A stretch of 64,000 bases of DNA, taken from assembly GCF_026343125.1 (NCBI RefSeq), contig NZ_JAPEMB010000001.1:7321501-7385500 (forward strand), in the 5' to 3' direction. This DNA comes from Streptomyces sp. NBC_00094. Lineage in GTDB: Bacteria > Actinomycetota > Actinomycetes > Streptomycetales > Streptomycetaceae. The translations under genes and the position numbers were made by a program. The notes beneath the pieces are model-generated. The model made no database searches. It saw only the letters and a program-made list of their open reading frames with translations, and was not told where the DNA came from. The stretch's first letter is position 1, and the number at the start of each line of letters is the position of its first letter. Below are positions 62,076-64,000 of this stretch, in pieces.

Positions 62076-62493
62076 TCAGGCGTGGACCACCGGTTCTCCG
62101 CTGAGCGCGACGCCCGCCGCGCGCAGTTCGTCGAGGGCGACGCCGGTGGTGTCCGCGGCGACGCCGGCCGTGTAGTCGAGCAGGACGTGGACGTCGAAGC
62201 CCGCCCGGACGCCGTCCAGCGCGGTGGCCTTCACGCAGTGGTCCGTCGCGATGCCGACGACGTCGACGCCGCCGACCTCGCGGGCGCGGAGCCACTCCCC
62301 GAGCGGCGTTCCGTTCTCGGTCGCGCCCTCGAAGCCGCTCTTCGACGCGGAGTGCGCCCTTGAAGAAGACCTCGTCCACCGCGCCGGAGGTGACGACGGG
62401 CTCGAAGTCCGGGTGGAAGTCGCCCCCTTCGGTACCGACGACGCAGTGCACCGGGAACGAGTTCTCGAAGTCCGGCACGCGCCCGCCGTTCAC
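62076..62493 (-). pseudogene. Decayed nicotinamidase (isochorismatase family)
   Basis: The reading frame starts late, at PDFENSFPVHCVVGTEGGDF, so the first 75-80 residues with the catalytic Asp are missing. It reaches FFKGA and then shifts frame: the expected YSASKSGFEG stretch is read only after a 2-nt loss near 62360. The other frame then continues with the intact family sequence (GIATDHCVKATALDA, TGVALDELRAAG) to a TGA at 62076. Both the N-terminal loss and the frameshift show a dead gene. It would have deamidated nicotinamide. Confidence 0.85.
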
Positions 62494-62503
62494 CCGATAG
62501 GGA

Positions 62504-63412
62504 TCATGAAACGGGACGGACGGGTGGGAAGGGGATCTCCGAGAGGAGCGGCAGCAGGGACTCCTCCTCGTACTCCAGGTGCGCCGTGAGCTCCGCCGAC
62601 ATCCGGGCCAGGTCGGAGCGGAACCGCTCGGGGTCGGCGCCCGCGATGTCGGCGAGCAGCGCGCCGAGTTCGCCCTGGAGGCGCGCTACCGTGCGGTGTT
62701 CCGTACGGAGCCGCTCGAAGACGTCGGCGAGGTGCGGATGACGGGCTTCGAGGCCGGGGAACAGGTGGGTGTCCTCGGCGACGTGGTGGAACTCCAGCGA
62801 CTGGCAGAACGCCAGGCAGCGTTGCCGGATCCGGAACCCGAGCCCCGGCGCCGGCGGGGCGCCCGGTCCTCGGTGGGCCGCCCGCGCGGCGAAGTGGGCG
62901 TCGACCTCGTCGCGTACGTGTCCCAACTGGCCGCGGAGCCAGACGTGGACCTCCATGAGCTTGTCGGCGAGGTTCCGGACCTCGGCGGGGCTGTCCTCGG
63001 AGACCGCGGCGGGCTCCAGGACCACGACGGGCAGGGCGCGTGCGGTGTTCTCCTGGTACGTGCCGTAGCCGGGCTCGGCGCGCACCACGTGCGCGAACAG
63101 CCGATCCCGGCGCTCCCCTTCGGCGGGGACCGCGATCGCCTCGAACTCCTCGGCACCGAGCTCGACCCGGACCAGGGGGTGGGCCAGCAGGTTGTGGTAC
63201 CAGTCGGGGTGCCGTTCGGACCCGAGGTTCGAGCCGACGACCATCAGCAGGCCGTCGTGGCGCACGTATCCGAGGGGCACGGTGCGCTCGGCGCCGGATC
63301 GCGCGCCGGTGGTGGTGAGCAGCAGCAGATCGCCGCCCTCGAAGGAGCCGCCGACCTGTCCCTGGTTGGCTCGGAACTCGTCGATGACGGACTGGTTGAA
63401 CGATGTGGGCAT
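62504..63412 (-). CDS. Ddn-type F420 nitroreductase fused to a hemerythrin domain
   Basis: A 302-residue fusion. The N-terminal 145 residues are a deazaflavin (F420)-dependent nitroreductase-family fold (GARSGAERTVPLGYVRHDG, then the HPDWYHNLLAHP and VRVELG stretches). The C-terminal half (about 165-295) is a hemerythrin HHE four-helix bundle: H-x-x-VWLRGQLGHVRDE, LEFHHVAEDTHLFPGLE, TEHRTV and HLEYEEESLLPLL. A redox enzyme linked to a di-iron or oxygen-sensing module is a known but uncommon fusion in actinomycetes. It sits beside the nicotinamidase relic. Confidence 0.9.
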   Translation of the reverse strand: MPTSFNQSVIDEFRANQGQVGGSFEGGDLLLLTTTGARSGAERTVPLGYVRHDGLLMVVGSNLGSERHPDWYHNLLAHPLVRVELGAEEFEAIAVPAEGERRDRLFAHVVRAEPGYGTYQENTARALPVVVLEPAAVSEDSPAEVRNLADKLMEVHVWLRGQLGHVRDEVDAHFAARAAHRGPGAPPAPGLGFRIRQRCLAFCQSLEFHHVAEDTHLFPGLEARHPHLADVFERLRTEHRTVARLQGELGALLADIAGADPERFRSDLARMSAELTAHLEYEEESLLPLLSEIPFPPVRPVS

Positions 63413-63756
63413 GATGCTTCGTATCTCCGTGAAGGCCGCCGGGTCCGGCCGCGGGGGCGTGACGACGGCGGGGGGCGCCCGCGCGTGCGGGCAGAGCGGG
63501 ACGGGGGCCCGTGAGGACGCGCCGCAGGCGGGCGGTCACGGGACGGGAACGCCCAGGTGCCTCACGCGGGAACGCCGCGCGCGAGTGCACCTGGAGCGTC
63601 GGATCAGGCGTGACCTGTACGGAACGGACTCATCCGAGGTCCTCCAGCGAACTGGTGGTCGCCCGACCGCCGGCCGGCCCACTGCTCTGTGGCCGGCGCC
63701 ACGCGCCACAGATCCGATTAAACCACGGGCCCGACGAGCACCGGACGGAGACGGAG
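63413..63756. other. Intergenic region with no gene
   Basis: No reading frame with codon use or homology typical of the neighbours was found between the hemerythrin fusion gene and the NPCBM gene terminator. An AT-richer patch near 63708-63726 could be part of a promoter for the leftward nitroreductase gene, but it is far from its start. Confidence 0.5.
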
Positions 63757-63799
63757 CCCCGAGCCGGCGGGGTGTCGTGAGGCTTGCGCCGGCTCGGGG
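63757..63799 (-). terminator. Terminator of the NPCBM gene
   Basis: A perfect 13-bp inverted repeat (63757-63769 with 63787-63799) with a 17-nt loop lies just downstream of the minus-strand gene ending at 63806. Confidence 0.75.
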
Positions 63800-63805
63800 G
63801 TGGCG

Positions 63806-64000
63806 TTATCGCACCAGCCTGGCGGCGGCCCAGTCGGCGTGGTCGCTGTTGATGCCGTCGCCGGCGTCCGTGACCTTGAGGGTCAGGGAGGTCACGCCGG
63901 TGATGTCGATGTCGAGGGTCCGGGTCGCGGTGGCCGGGATCATCGGGGTGGGGCTTTGGTAGAGCCTGGTTCCGTCGCCCCAGACCTCGAAGATGACCGT
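63806..64000 (-). CDS. C-terminal NPCBM domain of a larger protein, 5' truncated
   Basis: The minus-strand frame is open from the window edge to TAA at 63806 and encodes about 64 residues of an NPCBM carbohydrate-binding module: VIFEVWGDGTRLYQS, then DIDITGVTSLTLKVTDAG and SDHADWAAARL. NPCBM modules end secreted glycoside hydrolases such as GH27 alpha-galactosidases in Streptomyces. The catalytic part lies outside the window. Confidence 0.85.
   Translation of the reverse strand, partial: TVIFEVWGDGTRLYQSPTPMIPATATRTLDIDITGVTSLTLKVTDAGDGINSDHADWAAARLVR

Noticed and set aside
1..64000. tRNA genes, rRNA genes, insertion sequences or phage attachment sites
   Set aside because: No cloverleaf sequences, transposase motifs, integrase motifs or flanking direct repeats were recognised on either strand by reading; a tRNA scan would be needed for certainty.

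Overview
The window looks like chromosomal DNA of a Streptomyces or close relative. GC content is very high with strong third-position GC. GTG and TTG starts are common, and genes often overlap by ATGA or GTGA. The gene content (SARP/AfsR-type regulator, MbtH protein, glutamate mutase, secreted amylase with CBM25 modules, several Sfp/EntD-type phosphopantetheinyl transferases) is typical of that group. No rRNA, tRNA, insertion sequence or CRISPR array was seen.

Region 1 (1-21.2 kb) is the right part of a nonribosomal peptide cluster. A carrier-domain tail is followed by NRPS-1 (C-T-C-T-C-remnant A-T) and NRPS-2 (A-C-T-C-A-T-TE), then an MbtH protein and a strong terminator. NRPS-1 has no intact adenylation domain. 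Its first two C-T units are a near-identical tandem duplication, and its third module keeps only a collapsed piece of an A domain. The next operon encodes both glutamate mutase subunits (glutamate to 3-methylaspartate), a stand-alone AspRS/AsnRS-like catalytic domain, an FMN glutamate-synthase-like barrel and a small unknown protein. An MFS exporter and a phosphopantetheinyl transferase follow. I infer a peptide containing a 3-methylaspartate-derived residue, with several carrier domains charged in trans.

Region 2 (21.2-34.8 kb) is ordinary accessory content: a secreted GH13 amylase, an apparently leaderless HTH/Clp-N pair under two palindromes, an AI-2E-type permease, an ECF sigma factor, a 29-residue membrane peptide gene, a large SARP-NB-ARC-TPR regulator, and several membrane or small conserved proteins.

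Region 3 (34.8-42.3 kb) is a tight five-gene operon: SWIM zinc finger protein, unknown protein, VWA protein, MoxR-type AAA+ ATPase and a DUF5682-like protein. It matches the logic of the E. coli yehL-yehM-yehP-yehQ genes.

Region 4 (43.0-50.9 kb) is the most interesting part: a compact two-armed cluster around a divergent promoter region. The right arm has a SerRS-like amino acid:[carrier protein] ligase, a free carrier protein and a phosphopantetheinyl transferase. The left arm has a Fe(II)/2-oxoglutarate dioxygenase, a GT-A-like protein, a free-standing condensation-domain protein and an MFS exporter. The intergenic region holds two palindromes resembling DasR sites. The set reads as a small NRPS-like pathway in which a tRNA-synthetase relative replaces the adenylation domain.

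Region 5 (50.8-64 kb) is mostly housekeeping: an AI-2E permease, a cold-shock protein, a DEAD-box helicase, a third phosphopantetheinyl transferase, a TPR protein, TrmO, a two-component system, an NTF2-like secreted protein, a decayed nicotinamidase, a nitroreductase-hemerythrin fusion and the end of an NPCBM-domain protein. In-frame minisatellites recur at protein ends or linkers throughout the window.
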